A DNA stretch of 5,761 nucleotides, from contig UQJC01000079.1 of assembly GCA_900541335.1 (NCBI GenBank), positions 1-5,761 of the forward strand. The letters are read 5' to 3'. Made by a program: the position numbers and the translations under genes. Under the pieces are notes generated by a model. The model worked only from the letters and a program-made list of their open reading frames with translations. It ran no database searches and had not been told where the DNA came from. This DNA is from an uncultured Prevotella sp. GTDB taxonomy: Bacteria > Bacteroidota > Bacteroidia > Bacteroidales > Bacteroidaceae. Below, in pieces: positions 5,542 through 5,761 of the stretch (position 1 is the stretch's first letter; the number at the start of each line of letters is the position of its first letter).

Positions 5542-5592
5542 GCTGCAAAGATACAAGCAAGAAGCCGCCAACGAAAGTTTTTTCCTCAAAAA
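5460..5592. other. 133-base non-coding gap before the large terminase gene
   Basis: The longest gap in the window, in an operon whose genes otherwise touch or overlap. It holds most of the 11-bp inverted repeat element, the minus-strand promoter candidate, and a T6 run followed by an A-rich stretch just before the terminase ATG. A frame starting with the ATG at 5460 stays open to the window end but overlaps the large terminase in another frame and encodes nothing recognisable. Confidence 0.7.
5545..5576 (-). promoter_or_regulatory. Minus-strand promoter, Bacteroidetes consensus
   Basis: On the minus strand TTTC (5576-5573) is followed by a 19-base spacer and TATCTTTG (5553-5546), then C. The Bacteroidetes sigma-ABfr consensus is TTTG-N19-21-TAnnTTTG, so the -7 box is a full match, the spacing is right and the -33 box differs at one base. 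Transcription should begin around 5541-5539, at the first bases of the inverted repeat described for the small RNA candidate. It points away from the large terminase gene. Confidence 0.5.
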
Positions 5593-5761
5593 ATGATACG
5601 CAATCACCCTATATACCGTCCGCTCTACGAAGACAAGAAGAAGTTTATCTTCCTTATCACAGGAGGCCGTGGTTCGGGCAAGTCGTTCGCCGCATCTGCT
5701 TTTATCGAACGGCTGACCTTCGAACGCGCTGCCGACAAAATCGTACATCAGATACTCTACA
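5593..5761 (+). CDS. terL: Terminase large subunit, N-terminal part (3'-partial)
   Basis: The first 56 residues of the DNA-packaging ATPase, cut by the window end. KKKFIFLITGGRGSGKSFAA (15-34) holds a Walker A loop, GGRGSGKS at 24-31, preceded by a hydrophobic strand, at the distance from the N-terminus usual for phage large terminases. The leading IYRPLYEDKKK is the adenine-binding-side segment commonly seen just before it. The frame is open back to the stop at 5494-5496, but no ATG, GTG or TTG lies between there and 5593, so the ATG at 5593 is the start. There is no Shine-Dalgarno sequence; the upstream bases are T- then A-rich. Walker B, the coupling motif and the nuclease domain lie beyond the window. 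It acts with the small terminase encoded at 4437 to pump DNA through the portal. Confidence 0.88.
   Translation, partial: MIRNHPIYRPLYEDKKKFIFLITGGRGSGKSFAASAFIERLTFERAADKIVHQILY

Noticed and set aside
5491..5748. Minus-strand 85-codon frame opposite the large terminase start
   Set aside because: It is antisense to the conserved Walker A region and extends through the promoter-like element, so it is a shadow of the terminase frame.
5460..5761. Open frame from the ATG at 5460 through the window end on the + strand
   Set aside because: It overlaps the large terminase in another frame, encodes a Cys/Arg-rich sequence with no recognisable motif, and the terminase frame has a clear Walker A motif.

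Overview
The window is a stretch of a tailed-phage or prophage late operon, most likely from a Bacteroidales host (Bacteroides, Prevotella or Porphyromonas type). This assignment is inferred from the character of the capsid, connector and tail proteins, the near absence of Shine-Dalgarno sequences before most genes, and a promoter-like element matching the Bacteroidetes TAnnTTTG consensus. All confident genes lie on the + strand, tightly packed and often joined by ATGA or TAATG stop/start overlaps. No RNA polymerase, integrase, lysis or host gene is visible, so free phage and prophage cannot be told apart.

Layout. 1-1418 is the capsid pair: the 3' end of a lambda gpD-like decoration protein, then a 361-residue lambda gpE-like major capsid protein. 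1480-3064 is the head-completion and connector block: a small protein with an acidic/lysine tandem-repeat tail, a DUF6706-like connector candidate, a head-tail joining candidate, an HK97 gp10-like protein and a tail-terminator-like protein. 3068-3607 is the tail tube protein. 3667-5761 is a packaging block: a ParB-domain protein, a small terminase, an unassigned 168-residue protein (possibly a BECR-fold nuclease) and the N-terminus of the large terminase with a clear Walker A motif. Terminase genes downstream of the tail tube, with no tape measure between, are a departure from the common order.

Non-coding structure. Both genes for the most abundant virion proteins (capsid and tail tube) are followed directly by GC-rich hairpins without a proper U tract. 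These could tune stoichiometry by attenuation or by protecting mRNA 3' ends. The 133-base gap before the large terminase gene holds the most unusual signal. Read on the minus strand it has a Bacteroidetes-type promoter (TTTC-N19-TATCTTTG), an expected start at the first base of an 11-bp perfect inverted repeat, three possible internal hairpins, the closing arm of the repeat and then UUUUUAUUU. That is the layout of a small structured RNA of about 90-100 nt encoded opposite the packaging genes. It is a prediction from sequence only.

How the genes work together: gpE-like shells stabilised by the decoration protein are filled by the small/large terminase, closed by connector, joining and terminator proteins, and attached to a tail built from the tube protein. 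Portal, protease, tape measure and baseplate genes must lie outside the window.
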